A stretch of DNA of 64,000 nucleotides from Cristatella mucedo (lineage: Eukaryota > Bryozoa > Phylactolaemata > Cristatellidae), in assembly GCA_009760855.2 (NCBI GenBank), contig WPIO01000130.1, positions 124,001 to 188,000 on the forward strand, in the 5' to 3' direction. Under the pieces are notes generated by a model, which made no database searches, was not told the DNA's origin, and was given only the letters and a program-made list of their open reading frames with translations. Positions 24,000-36,302 of this stretch are shown here, one piece after another (positions within the stretch are counted from its first letter, which is position 1; the number at the start of each line of letters is the position of its first letter). Position numbers and translations under genes: made by a program.

Positions 24000-26105
24000 A
24001 TTCAAGCGCAGTCCGACCAATAGTTTTACTTTGTAGACGTCTTCAGCGTTTGTTAGTCACCACGGTTCGCAGTCAGCTAACTCACAATCAGCCAACGGGT
24101 GTGGATACCCCATGAATTGGTTCTACGAGCAAAATGTAAGTGGGCTGGCAATAAATCGCACAACTCCTTGACCTTTGGAGCACGTACTACCCAGAGGGCC
24201 TTAGCGCGGCTCGGAGCAGGTGCGATGCGGAGCGCCTTATTGAGCATTCATGCTCATTAAGTGTGTGAAGTGAACGGCGTCCAAACCAGAGAGAAGGTTG
24301 CAAGTGTTTCCCCCCCCCCCCGAGACGTTTGCCGTTAGCTTAGTCTCTCCCCGTCGCCACCAAAGGTCAAGGCAAGCTCTCGCTATCCAGCATCCAGGCA
24401 CCCACTTGTGCGTGGTCAGAGCATGAGTTGCTGCTGCAACTATTGGAAAAAAACGCTGTGCACCAGCTGATCAAGCATTACGTAATCTCCTGAGGCCAGT
24501 AATAGTCGTGTGCAAATCTTGAAAAGGGCCTACAAATAGCACCGATCGCCGACCGATTGCATAAGTTCGAAAAATAAAACAAAGTATATTGCCAAAATCA
24601 AAACAAGTCAGCAAACCATTGAACAATACCACTAAAAAAGGTATTTAAAGTGAAGCGAGCAGAATAGGTTTACCTAGGCCTGCAGAGGCTTTATCCTTTT
24701 ACTTTGGCTACTACGGCATCCTACAAGGCTTTTTTCTGGAGAAAGAACGTAATTTCATTACACCAAGCTCCTCCCACTGCTGCTGCCACTGCTGCTACCA
24801 CTGCTGCTGCCACTGCTGCCCCCACTCCTTCCACTACTATATTGCCGGTATATCGTAAAGTAATTTCTCCTGTAGGAAAGCGGTTGCACATTTTTCCTAA
24901 GGATAGTGCAACTGCTCAGCCGGCTTGGGCGTGCAGAGCAAATAGCTCTATCACTAGACAGGGGAAGAAGCAGCATAATACAATATGGAAAAGAAAGGCA
25001 TGTTGCTTGTCTCGAGCGGACCCCAGGCACAATAGGGTTTGCACTGCGAATAATAAAAAAAAAGGAAAAGTCCGTCAGAGAACTAGGCAACTGCTACTGC
25101 TACATGCATTCGCCAATAATGAAAGTTCAATAAGGATTATTCGTGGCTAACTTGCAGTCGATCCAAATTATTACACGTGAATGCCGCCGATATGGGTCCA
25201 CAGTCAGGAACTAGTTGACCCGCCTCACCCACTCTTCCTTCCAAGCCCGGACTTATCCTAAATAGTGCTGAATGCTAGGTACCCTCTAGTGTCCGCGTTT
25301 CACTGTCTTTACCAGGCAAACTAAAATTCATTTATCCAGGTTTCCTGCTTGCGTGCATCTCCTACATTTCACAAGCACTAACTGGTATTCGCTTATTTTG
25401 CAACCCTCAACCACCCCCTCCCGCGACTTCCACCGGGTGCATTACGTAGCTTGCGTGCTCTGCACTGGTGCCGGCTAGTTGTCGTAGCAACAAACACCAG
25501 AATTTCAGGCTTCGCGAGCTTGCATCGATAGCCGCGAAGTGCAGCAGCCAATGCGGTCCACGAGCGAGCGGCTCGCGTCTCCGGCTCTGCCTTTGCACGT
25601 GACCGAAGGTCACACTCCTACTCGACCTCCTCGTCGTTCGCTTGTCGCCTATTTCGTCCGGTCCTAGCGTAACGGCCACGTTCAGCTACGCGCCGTCTCA
25701 GTATACGAACATGTATGATCTCTTGCCTATCTAACGTCGGCGTTCACGCATGTCTTACTAGACCCGAGAATGGGGCGGGCAGAGCCGGTCTTCACAACCA
25801 GTTCCTAGCTGCACCGAATCAAGTCGGCTTTAACAACGGAAGACTCTGGCTGAGACCGTCGGGAACAAGGTTGCTAGCGAAATTCATATTTCCTTTCGAC
25901 TTGCGGGCTCCGAGTGCTGCGATTGAACGCCGGCGAGCAGACTATCTACCGTACAGCTGATTGTATACCCTAGAACCGACTGTCTACTGATCTGCCGCTA
26001 CGAGGTGCCGGGACTTAGACCGCAGCGTTTGCGTCGATCCCATAATGCACGTTCCCATGAGAATGCCTTCGGCGTGGAGTGCTGCATCCGTGAACAGCTA
26101 GAGCA
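24000..26105. other. Intron 5 sequence, nothing recognised
   Basis: Unique DNA between exons 5 and 6 of the Ig receptor gene, holding a poly-C run at about 24,311 and a short CTGCTGCCA repeat near 24,776-24,826. Open frames here lack domain or splice support. Confidence 0.4.
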
Positions 26106-26264
26106 AAGCCGCACTGGTCTGGCCCAGCGGTTAAGGTGCTCGCGCCGACCGAGTTTATGTTGAATGTATTTGATGACGGAGATCGTGGGCTCGAGCCTCT
26201 TGGCATATTACAAGCGCCTGAATTGAGATTTGTTTCTCTTAGCTTGCTGTATTAATGAATTATA
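26106..26264 (+). mobile_element. SINE-A (tRNA-derived), full length
   Basis: Head CTGGTCTGGCCCAGCGGTTA AGGTGCTCGC, box B GATCGTGGGCTCGAGCCTC, body CAAGCGCCTGAATTGAGATT, end AATGAATTATAC. Lies in intron 5 of the Ig receptor gene. Confidence 0.78.
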
Positions 26265-27153
26265 CAATAATGTGCCCTGCAGTAAAGCAAATTAAGCCAA
26301 CAGTATCAACAAAAGCAGAAAGACGTGAAAGTGTACCAAGGAAAGAAATATGTGATAGATAAAGAAGTAAGAAGGCATTGCGGCAAGCCAAAGCACAAAT
26401 AGCGAGCAGGGTCCACGCTAGCCACGGAACTTTTCTGTATAGTATAACCCTTTCGGCTTTTGGGTATCTTGATGTGTACATATCTGACTCGCGATATTGC
26501 TCACTTTATAAGCCACGATTTGGCTACCTTTTTGTTCAATAAATTCACGCACGTTCATATTTTGGACGTGGCAAGTACTACGATTAAACAAGAGCATAAT
26601 TTGCATTATTCTGACATAAACTCTGACTCGCTTACCATTCAGAATTAATTCGCTCCTTTTGCGGCACCCCTTGCTTGCTCTTAGCAATTGAGCCGCGCGT
26701 AATTGAGATCTCTTAATTTTTTAGAAGTTTGCCTTTGGTTTGCATGAACCTTTGAAAGTATTATCTTCCAACTTGCTGCACAGGTTTCTTTCACTGTCTC
26801 TTGCCGCGCTGCCTCTGCCGTGCATGGACTATTTTATTCTGCTTGCTGCACAGTTTGCTTTCACTGGCTTTTACCCTCTGCTTCCGCTGTGTACGGACTA
26901 ATTTATTTAGCTCGATGACCTTGCGTTCGAGTCTCCCATGCAATAATCAGGCCGTTCATGCCGTCAGTATTGTGTAGTTGCTGGAGACATAGCAGGAAAC
27001 AATCTAGACGAACGCATGGGTAAAACTCAAGCCCACGAGGCCACCGTAAGCGCTTGGGCAGAACCCTCGCAGCAGTGTGCCCTGCCAGTAAATCAGCGCT
27101 CACAAATGGTTAGCATTTTAAAGTAAAGCCGCTAGAACCACGTCTTAAGTGAC

Positions 27154-27311
27154 AAGTCACAAGTACAATACGCTGCTGCGCTACTCGCGGATACGGCCAA
27201 ATTCAAAGGAGGCGGCTAGGGTATGATAAATAAAGTCACAAGTACAATACGCTGTGCTACTCGCGGATACGGCCAAATTCAAAGGAGGCGGCTAGGGTAT
27301 GATAAATAAAG
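27154..27311. repeat. Tandem duplication, about 78-bp unit
   Basis: AAGTCACAAGTACAATACGC to GGGTATGATAAATA occurs twice. The copies differ only by a GCTGCTGCG/GCTGTG-type deletion of three bases, so the duplication is recent. Confidence 0.9.
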
Positions 27312-27773
27312 TCTAGGTTAGCAGCAGGAGTAGCTCAAAGCAACTCGATGCTGCCGACAGGACAAGCGACCCTAGCTCTCGTCAGAAATTCCAGACGATG
27401 CTTATACACGTCACGCTACGGTAGCAGTAAGAGTTAAAGTTGACTATTGGCCATGAATTGATTCGTGGGTGCAAGTTCTACAATAGTAGAGCCGAGCGTG
27501 ACCGGTTTATTATATCAGAGCTAAGTAATTCTGTGAGTCATCGACAACTATTGAGCAGAAGCAGTACATCTATGCGTGATAATAGAGACAAATGCAGAAA
27601 ATAGGTGAAAGGCAACAGCAGGAATGTGATTCCTGTAGCGTATCCGAGCTAACGGAATGTCTGCGAGCAATCGCCGCCATAGATATCTGCATTTGATTAG
27701 TGTACCAGTTCTAGCCTACCTACCCGAAGACTGAGCACTTTCCGATCCTCTGCGGCCTCGATTAGCGACTCAC

Positions 27774-27956
27774 CGCTGATTAAACGAACGTGGTTCAAAG
27801 TCATCGTAATATCAACATCGTCCGTCGTGGCTTCGATGTGGCAGGCCACGGCAGTTGCTTCCGTGGCTGGGTAGTCAAAGAGAGCTGTATCGCCAGCAAA
27901 ATGATGCATTTCAACTCCGGCATGATGCTGATCCACCTGCATTTTCATTATTTGGC
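27774..27956 (-). CDS. Ig receptor exon 5: first half of Ig2
   Basis: Acceptor CGCTTCTTTCAG| and donor ATCAGCG|GTGAGTCGC bound 183 nt, phase 1 to 1, residues 152-212. It starts QIMKMQVDQHH and contains TEATAVACHIEA, the Ig B-strand with Cys190, then DDVDITMTLN, the C strand. The core Trp expected about 13 residues after the Cys is Met203 here. The frame stays open past the donor to another possible donor near 27,710 (CGG|GTAGGT), but only the 27,774 donor gives an Ig2 of normal length (67 residues between cysteines) when joined to exon 6. Confidence 0.78.
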
Positions 27957-28602
27957 CTGAAAGAAGCGTTATGTTATATCGCAGGTGGCCATATGTATGC
28001 AGACAGCTATGATGGCTAGAAAACTCAACGGAATGAGCGAAAACGTTCATAACGAAAAATGGATACTGGCTATATGACGGTGCAGAGGGTACGTGTACGG
28101 AAGCCCCAACAAAATGAAATTCCGTAAGAAAACGAGGGTTTAGCCTATACCGAATCGAGCATGGCTTATTGGATAATTTAGGTAAGGGCTCTAAAACATC
28201 TATTAATAGTTTGCATTGCATATGTCAATCATTGAAATGTCCCTCACTAGTCCATTAATTTCGGCTCAGCTTCACAAAGGCGTAATCTTACCTACAATCT
28301 AAATGTAACTCAACGACGTAACCTTTTAAAGATGAGGAATACCCATTAACTTATGAGCTGAGAAAATTCTTCATTCCAGACCACCAATAGGTAGTTTTCA
28401 GAGCTAATGCAAGGCAAACGCGCTGGCAGCTATATGCTCCCGACATCAAATAGTTCTGCAGAGGAGATTCAGCAGACCCAAACGTTGGTAGATAGTAATT
28501 AAGAGACGAATGTATTTGTCTTATGTTCGCGGAACACCAACATCCTGAAAAAACTAAGTCGTCGAAAGATCTAATGGCCTTACTCACTAATTTATGGGCT
28601 GC

Positions 28603-28775
28603 GATAGCCCGTGAGCTAAGGTGCTCGCTCTTCGCGACCGTGGTCGTGGGTTTGGGTCCAGCAGTGGGCGATCCTTTATTACCAACTGCAAACGGTGGTG
28701 ATAGCCATTTAAGGCTCTTCTGTCGCTACGCAAATGAAGCTGTTAAATGAGCTATTGTTATTATTATTATTATTG
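28603..28775 (+). mobile_element. SINE-B (tRNA-derived)
   Basis: CGTGAGCTAAGGTGCTCGCTC head, CGTGGTCGTGGGTTTGGGTCC box B, GTGGGCGATCCTTTATTACC and GGTGGTGATAGCCATTTAAGG body, end GCTGTTAAATGAGCTA then TTATTATTATT. Confidence 0.72.
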
Positions 28776-30061
28776 TTATTATTATTCATTTCAGCCAGAG
28801 ATTAGACTAAGCATGAAAAAATGCTTTAGACTGAAAGGATCAACCATTCCTAAGATACTAGGACCTTTAAATCAAAAACGCATTACAGGCTGTCATTGTG
28901 AATGAGATTCGGAACAGAACAATTTCTTCTTATTAAGCTTTTATAGATCTTGCAAGAAACTTAGAAATTGCGCGCTAACAAGAAATTTGTCTGAACAAGG
29001 ATAAATAAAGAGAGTTTGAATGCAAAATAATTCTGTCATTCAGGAGCGGGGTCACCGCAATTCTTGAATATTAAGAGGATTGATTCTTGTCTTTTATTTT
29101 AGTACTTGGACGAAACCTTTAAAACTGCACTGGAAATATAACTTTTAAAATACAATGAACGAATGTTAGTGCAAGCCCAGATCGCATTTTCTGACCATTG
29201 GTGGATTTTACGCAAATCGAAGCCTTAGCGAGTATCTGTCACGGAAACCATTGTCAGCCAAGACAATGTTAGTATAGAATATTTTATTTTGTTGTTTTTT
29301 TCTCGATTGTGCTGGAGAAGTTGCGTATTTATTGACACGTAAATTAATTACACTGATTCTCACTGACCACCACTGGCTCTCCAAGAAGCGCATCGAATTC
29401 AATGGCTGATCCTCACTTGCAGGTCCTTTCGTTCTCTTGCTCCGGCTCATCTTTGGCTCAGCTGGGCCTCCGATCAACCCCACGTCTCTTAGAGACCGAT
29501 CATAAAGGTCTTACTCACCCAGTCAGGTGCTCGCCGCTGACTGATACCAAGCCATCCATGACCTCGACGACATTTAAAAAAGAATGCAAACAAATCCATT
29601 TCATTCTCATGGGATGCGCTCCCGTAAGTGTTAATTACCACTGGTGTGCTTACACGTGCTGAAATAGCGCATGCTATAACTAATCAGTCAATACGCATTC
29701 AATTAAGAACACATTAGGTGCCTAGAGCGAGATTAATTTTTTTTAAAGGCTAACAAGTTGTTAATATTATTATAAATACCAATATTATTACTATCACTGC
29801 TATTGTTATTGTCGCTACATCTCTTGGTAGATGATTTCTTCCTATAGCAGCGCTAAATGCGGGACTAACACTGGAGTATTTTAGATAGATGCATGCCTGC
29901 TTTTATGCGAGTGTGTTGGGTCAAATTCCTTCAATATTATTAATTTGTTAAGCAGCAGCTTTACAATTAAATTTATATTACAAACTGTGTTCAGGACTTT
30001 CAGTTTCCACACTTGCAATGGTTACCGAACAAAATTCAAATTTGAAATCGCCCTTTCTTAC

Positions 30062-30142
30062 CATATACTATAATATTTGTAGTAGTTCCGGATCTGTTGG
30101 TAAAACGACATCCTAGTGTTCCCTCGTCTTCTTTTTGGACTC
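30062..30142 (-). CDS. Ig receptor exon 4: F and G strands of Ig1
   Basis: An 81-nt exon, phase 1 to 1, between acceptor CTTTAATTGCAG| and donor TATATG|GTAAGAAAG. It codes residues 125-151. The peptide includes VQKEDEGTLGCRFTN, an Ig F-strand (E-D-E-G-x-L-x-C) with Cys136, then a G-strand TNIIVY, and sequon N140-R-S. It exactly fills the gap between exon 3, which ends in an E-strand, and exon 5, which opens Ig2. The only in-frame reading in the required phase is open throughout. It was predicted from phase before being found, which supports the model. Confidence 0.8.
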
Positions 30143-30929
30143 CTGCAATTAAAGGTTTTGCTTTATATGTGCCAAAGTAAAACATGTATTTTTCATTGAT
30201 TACTCTTTCTTGATCACTAGCACCTTGTTCTTACAAACCGTGGAATCCCATTTTAACATTCCATTGCGAAGCGGTTGGATTGTGATGCTGACGAAACTCA
30301 GAAAGAGTGGCATTACCCGCGGACTTTACAGCTTAATTATAAAGTTTTGATCGTGATGTTTAGAAGGATGGCCCTAACAACTAAGCCGTAAAATACTTAA
30401 ATAGTGAAATAATTTCTGCTACAAAAATTCCATGCTAAAAGAAATTGCTTATTTTCTTGGCGTCTTTTCATTTGTAGCCCATTAAGTGGTTTATGCTTTC
30501 GAAGGTTATTCCATTCAGCTCTTCCAGAGAAGATAACAAGCTAGCTAGCTCCCGCTATTCGTACAGCCACCCCAATAAGAATGCTGTCAGTGGCGTCATT
30601 AGCTTCAGAATGAACTCGGGGGCAGAGTACAGAGTTCACTCCTCCGCACTCCACTGAAGAGCTCCGAAACTCATTGGCCTGCAGACGTGTGGCCGCTCGC
30701 AGCGTTGAACAAAGCCAGCACGCGATACCACGATACATTTCTGAGCTCTCTACATTGGATTCAGGTGTTCTTTTAAAGAGATACAGGGCAGAAATACGAA
30801 AAAATGCAGAGCTGCAAATTTAAGAGACTTCCAGAATAATCACTTTCAGCAGTTCCTGATTCTTGCAACCGAGCCTTAACCGATTTCAAATCACTTCAGT
30901 TGCATCGATTCTTTAATACACTACGTCTG

Positions 30930-31028
<99 letters not shown>

Positions 31029-31042
31029 GTGTGTGTGTGTAT
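30930..31042. repeat. (TA)(GT)n microsatellite
   Basis: Short TATATA, then about 100 bp of pure GT with one GCGT interruption; in intron 3 of the Ig receptor gene. Confidence 0.95.
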
Positions 31043-32096
31043 TGTATTTGCACTTCTATAAGTATGTATACATATGTATAATTATTTGTGTACACGAAAA
31101 GATAACTACAGGAACAGTCAAGAGAGATAGACTAGCTTTATGGAAATCCAAAAGCTCTTTCACACTAGTTAGCTTTTTAATTTTGTTGTTGAGACGGAGA
31201 TTATGAGAACTGACAACCAGTGCTGAGTTAACGTCGATCAAAAGCCAATGCATCGTGATCTGTAGAGCTCAGCGCGCCGGACAAACACCAGTTGGTTAGT
31301 TAAAGTAATCTGTGCTGCTAAGTTTGACCACTGAGAAACTATTTTATAAGCTTAACAACGCTCGGCCATAGCTTTAGCAAGTTTCCAACCGAGTGCCATC
31401 CTACTGAACAGATTGTGGTAACTCACAGCTGCAAATAAAGATATCCAGGTTCGTTCGGCAGATTAAACCAAAATCGATGACAAGTGAGCGAACTTCATTA
31501 CGAATTGTCGCCAATTTAGAGTAGTCAAGGCCAAGATAAAAGCTTCTAGTTTTCTGCCAAGGAATCCGAGACTTGTCCGGCCGGCCGGCCGATCCTAGAA
31601 GCTGAAGGGGCATGACACCAAGCACGCCCCTTTCTTCGCCGGCTAATCGTGCTGCAACTAAATAGCTCTCCTTCGCTATGCCCATGACCTTTGCACAAAA
31701 TAATGCGTAGCTTATGTGTTACGTGTTACTCGGCAGAGTTTTCCTTTTACTAAGCGTTCGCTAGGATACTAATGTTGTGAAGAGAACCGGCACCTGCACC
31801 AACTAAATCCACTGCGAACAGCGACTGGGAAAAGCTGTGTAACCAATGAAGACTTTGCCGTAGGGAGCTACGGGCCTGTCATACTGCTGCGGATGTAGGG
31901 TGAAACTTTTACCTCCGCGTGCAATGGAGTCTATGCATGGATATGGAGGTCGGAAAAATGTAAGACACTTACTCACAGGTCGAAGTCCTCGACGACGCTT
32001 TCTACGACAAGGCTCTAACCAGATATGGACCTACTATTATCTATGGCGCATGTTGGCGATCTCGTCGGTCAGCGGTGCAGGTGCGGCGGTACTCAC

Positions 32097-32205
32097 CGGT
32101 GATGCGAAGCTCAGCTGTTATATTTGCAAGGTTGGTAACTGGCGATCTCACTTCGCTTGTGATGACTGCAGCATAACGGCGAGTAATCATAAATGGTGGT
32201 GTCAG
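32097..32205 (-). CDS. Ig receptor exon 3: middle of Ig1 (D-E strands)
   Basis: Acceptor CTATTTATTGCAG| and donor ATCACCG|GTGAGTACC bound 109 nt, phase 0 to 1, residues 89-124. The peptide begins LTPPFMITRR and ends with an E-strand pattern, NITAELRIT, carrying sequon N116-I-T. It lacks the F-strand Cys, which exon 4 supplies. Exon 8, the equivalent part of Ig3, is also 109 nt with the same phases. If the donor is not used, the frame reads GEYRRTC and stops at 32,041. The plus-strand LINE-A element begins within a few hundred bases of the acceptor. Confidence 0.78.
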
Positions 32206-32329
32206 CTGCAATAAATAGAGTGACGGTCTATGTACATGTTAAGTGTACATCATACATCTTATTTGGTATTCCTAGCATTGTCTTGAACCGCTCAACACGT
32301 TTCCCCACATGCGTCACTGTGAATCTATC

Positions 32330-35300
32330 TAACTTTGTGGTCATCAGGCCTAATATAACTCCATCGGCCGACTTAACGCTTGCCTTTGGAATCCACTCTG
32401 AATTTGCATTAAACCTCTCTAAATAAGCGATCTTATTTTTGAAAATGGTCTCGACCTGCTCGCCCTAACTGAAACTTGGCTAAAATCGATAAACTGTCCG
32501 AAAATTGAAGACGTCACCCCAACTGGTTTCTCATTCTTTCACACCCCTAGATCAATCAAAACTGGAGGTGGAGTTGCTGTTATCGTGCGTTCGAAATTCA
32601 ACTTCAAGCCATTTGCAGTACCCTCGAAGCAGTCTTTTGAATCAATTGTCTTGCTGACATCCGAAAACATGCTACCGATGGTGGCAGTAGTCTATAGCCC
32701 ACCAGGTACCAAGTCCTCCTTTATCTAAGATTTCTCCATTCTCATTTCAATTCTGTGTTCAAGAAACCAATCCTTCCTCGTTATGGGTGATTTCAACGTT
32801 CACTTTGATAACTTATCTGACGCCTGCAGCACTTAATTTCATGTATTGACTGACTCGTTGTCTCTTGTGGCTCATGTGCATGGCCCTACTCACAAGGGTC
32901 AAGGGTCACACACTCGACCAGATTTTCTCATACAACTGCACTTTGTCATCACCAATTATTTCCAAATCTTGCTTATCTGACCACATGCAGATCTCATTTA
33001 ATCTACACTGTGTGCCCGCCTCCTCCTCCTCCTCCTCTAAAATCACACGTGAATCACGAAACCTCAAGACCCTTGACATCGATGATGTCCGTGCGAGAAT
33101 ATCTGCTTCGCCTCTGCTGCTCAGTCTCCCCTCCGATCTGTTACCATTGGTAGATAGCTGCAACACGATACTAACTGATACGCTCGACGAGTTTGCACCT
33201 CTGACTAAGCGCACCGTGCGCCCACTTCCAGACGGCCTGTGGTTTACCACAGACATTAAACTAGCTAGGTCTTCTAAGCACAAGCTTGAAAAAGCATACA
33301 AAACAGTAGGACTGACTGTTCATCGACAGGCATAAGAGGACTACTGTAGGTCGTAACAATCGATCCATTCCAGCAAAGGCCAAGCCTAGCTTCTATAAAA
33401 ACATTGTTGAATCACAGATGCACAATCCAAAAATGCTTATGTCGACGATCAACCATCTCCTCAACCGCTCCATAGATTAGCTCCTTACCTGATGATCCTT
33501 GTGATGATCTAGCCGATCGCTTCTCTCGATTCTTTTTCCAGAAGATAGACAAGATCAAGGAGTCCATCCCTGAGATGACAGCAACCTCCATAGAATGCTG
33601 TCCCCGATTCCTGGCTGCATCTCAATGACTACATTTAAGCAGGTCACTGGTGGTCTCGTCCTGAATTTCATATCCCAATCAAAGAAGACAACAAGTCCTT
33701 TGCACCCTATTCCCACTGTCCTGCTCCTACGTTGCATTGATCGGCTGCTGCCATGCATAACTAACATCTTTAATACGTCATTAGCCTCAGGTCATGTCCC
33801 AGCACTTTTAAAAAAGCAGCAGTCAGGCCATTCTCAAGAAAGCGACACTACACCAAGAGAACTTGAGCAACTACCGCCCAGTCTACCTTCCACCATTCCT
33901 ATCAAAGACACTGGAACGGGTCGTAGTAGACCAGCTGAACTCATATGTTGAAACTTCCAACCTTGCTAGTTAATTCTAGCCTAGAGCTTTAGAGCTAATC
34001 ACTCCACAGAATTAGCGTTGCTTAGGGTGTCGAGCGACCTACTTAGGAATGCAGACATGGGTAGAGTATCTGTGCTTGTTTCTCGATCTTTCGGCAGCTT
34101 TTGGTACTATCGATCACCAAGTTCTTCTAGAGCGCCTCTCATTTCGCCTGGGCATCACTTGCACTGCTCTGCAATGGTTCACGTCCTATCGCAATGGGAG
34201 ACTCCAGAGTATTGACGTGAAAAGACTAAGATCGTCCGAGGTAACTCTGATATATGGGGTACCTCAGGGCTCGGTGCTAGGTCCGGTTCTTTTGACTGTT
34301 TATACTCTCCCTCTTGCCGATGGGATTGCCAAGCACAATCTAGGCTTTCACTTCTATGCGGATGACACTCAGTTGTACCTTTGCTTTGATCCCTCCCAGC
34401 CTTCGAGCACCTCGAGTTCTCTCAACTCCCTTGCTGCATGTATTGATGACATCCGCACATAGATTACAGCAAATTTTCTTACACTAAATGATGATAAAAC
34501 TAACTTATTAGTTATGGGCTAACCCATTGTGATTCAGAAAGTGGAAAGGCTGACGCTCAAAATTGGCTCTGTTAGCATATCTCCTGTGGAATCAGCACGA
34601 AATCTATGTGTCATATTCCAAAGTGACCTCTCGTTAGACGACCATATTAGCTCCACAATCAAGTCTGCATACTTTCAGATAGGTAACATTACTAAAATTT
34701 GGGCTTGTTTAGATAAGGATACCACGTCTAAGTTGGTCCATGCATTCGTGACATCCCGTCTCGACTTCTGTAACTCACTGCTTACTGGCCTACCAGCATG
34801 TGTAATCAGGTGCTTACAGCTACTGCAAAACTCTGCACCTAGGCTTGTCTGTCGTGAGCCTCACAGTTGCCACATCACACCACTTCTCGCCAACCTGCAC
34901 TGGCTCTCAGTCAAGCAACGGATCGACTTCAAGGTTTTGTCGCTCACTTTTAGGTCACTTCATTCTTTGGCTCCAGCCAATCTCACAGATCTACTCCCCT
35001 ATCAGGCCAAGCATCATACCACCCGCTCTTTGGAATCCAACAGTTTACCAGTACCTCATACAAGCCTCATTCTTTGGCGACCGCGCTCTTAGTTCGTACG
35101 TTCCCAAAGCCTGGAACGCATTTCCGACTTGCGTCAGAACATCCCCTGACTTGACCACATTTAAAAAGAAGGTAAAAACACACCTATTTAGGATAGCTTC
35201 TGGTGGGTCCTGTGATTCGTCCTTCGTGTGCTTATGCGTGCTGACACTATGCAAGCTGCCACTAACCACACTTGCATGCTGATCCTGTGCATTTCACCCA

Positions 35301-35455
35301 GTCCTAATCATATTATTCATGTTGTTTATCAAGCATGATATTACTCACCATTCAATCGCGTTTCCTTTGCGGCAAATGTAAAGCGCCTAGAAAGAGATTG
35401 AATTATCTGAGGGCGCTTTATCAAGTGTATTACTATTATTATTATTATAATTATT
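32330..35455 (+). mobile_element. LINE-A retrotransposon, near full-length, degraded (endonuclease and reverse transcriptase)
   Basis: Non-LTR retrotransposon of L2/CR1 type. The endonuclease region (about 32,400-32,960) shows LALTETWL, GGGVAVIVR, YSPPG, VMGDFNVHFD and TLDQIFS, the order of an APE-type endonuclease. The reverse transcriptase (about 33,850-34,460) shows SKTLERVV, FLDLSAAF, YGVPQGSVLGP and HFYADDTQLYL (catalytic ADD). The thumb and C-terminal part (34,500-35,240) ends TTFKKKVKTHLF. The frame is broken by stops and shifts at about 32,730, 32,835, 33,335, 33,950 and 34,460, so it is a dead copy. The 3' tail contains a hairpin (TAAAGCGCC...GGCGCTTTA) and ends in ATT repeats. It lies antisense within intron 2 of the Ig receptor gene. 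Confidence 0.88.
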
Positions 35456-35896
35456 AAGCGCTTAAAAGTGTGTTGACATAAAATACATTGAAAACGTCGC
35501 CATCAAAACGAGAAATTAATTTACGAAATCTCACTCGCCCGAAGTTTCAAGTCAGCGTCGGACCAGAAACTGTTGCTTTTTAGATCGCACTCTCACCCAC
35601 CTTAGTGGCAGCCTCCTCTAAAAAGAAATAATGGAGCACCCACTCTACCCGCCGGAGATCTCTTCGAGTCCTACGTTGAATCGGGTACAATGACAGAGTG
35701 CATATGAGTTGTGCTCTTAGCTAGGCCCAATTGGCAAGGTGCTGCACCTCTATGGCCCATTGAGCAGCCTCATGTGTATTGGGTTTAGGAGGCCATATCC
35801 GAGTATATCAACCAGCTGGTGCTCCTTTCTGACGTCGACTGCTTTAAAGCTGCTTTACTTGGTACAGTTGTTGCTTAATCCGTGCTTGTTTTTAGG

Positions 35897-36142
35897 CCCT
35901 AAGCTATCCGCGCCCTACCTGGCCCAGCTATCCCGAACGAGTCACGAATTGACTCTACCCGCATTGTTTGAAAGTATTCTTTCAGTTGATATTATTCTCT
36001 CCAAAGGGAGCGAATTTTTGGCCTAATCTATCCGCGCCCTACCTGGCCTAGCTATCGTGAACGAGACACGAATTGACTCTATCCGCATTGTTTGAAAGTA
36101 TTCTTTCAGTTTATTATTCTCTCCAAGGGGGGCGAAGACGGC
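35897..36142. repeat. Tandem duplication, about 122-bp unit
   Basis: CTATCCGCGCCCTACCTGGC to GCGAATTTTTGGCC, then a second copy from about 36,027 with a handful of substitutions and small indels. Lies in intron 2 of the Ig receptor gene. Confidence 0.88.
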
Positions 36143-36302
36143 CTTTGCGGCAATTTCTAAATACGGGAAAAGATCGCTGTTTAAGTATCGGCGAGTGGTA
36201 CTGTTGTGATTGTGTTGGTATCGCTGTTTAAGTATTCTTTAAAGCACGACATAGCATAAAGTAGCCCAGACACAAAAAATCAAAAGGTAATTCTTGTGTA
36301 TA

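Noticed and set aside
28292-28350. Minus-strand frame ending at TTGTAG|GTAAGATTACG
   Set aside because: The strong donor is there, but the frame would end in phase 2, incompatible with exon 5, and stops lie close upstream.
28435-28487. Minus-strand NYLMSGAYSCQ after a good acceptor
   Set aside because: It resembles an Ig F-strand, but it is in phase 0 with no usable donor and does not fit between exons 4 and 5.
29524-29573. Minus-strand VMDGLVSVSGEHLTG before a good donor (CTGG|GTGAGTAAG)
   Set aside because: The opposite strand resembles the LINE-A TTFKKK tail, the frame ends in phase 2, and it does not fit the Ig gene.
31425-31545. Minus-strand candidate exon reading FGLICRTNLDIFICS with donor GCAGCT|GTGAGTTAC
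   Set aside because: It looked like an Ig F-strand, but its acceptors are weak or out of phase, and exon 4 at 30,062-30,142 fills the position with better sites and phase.
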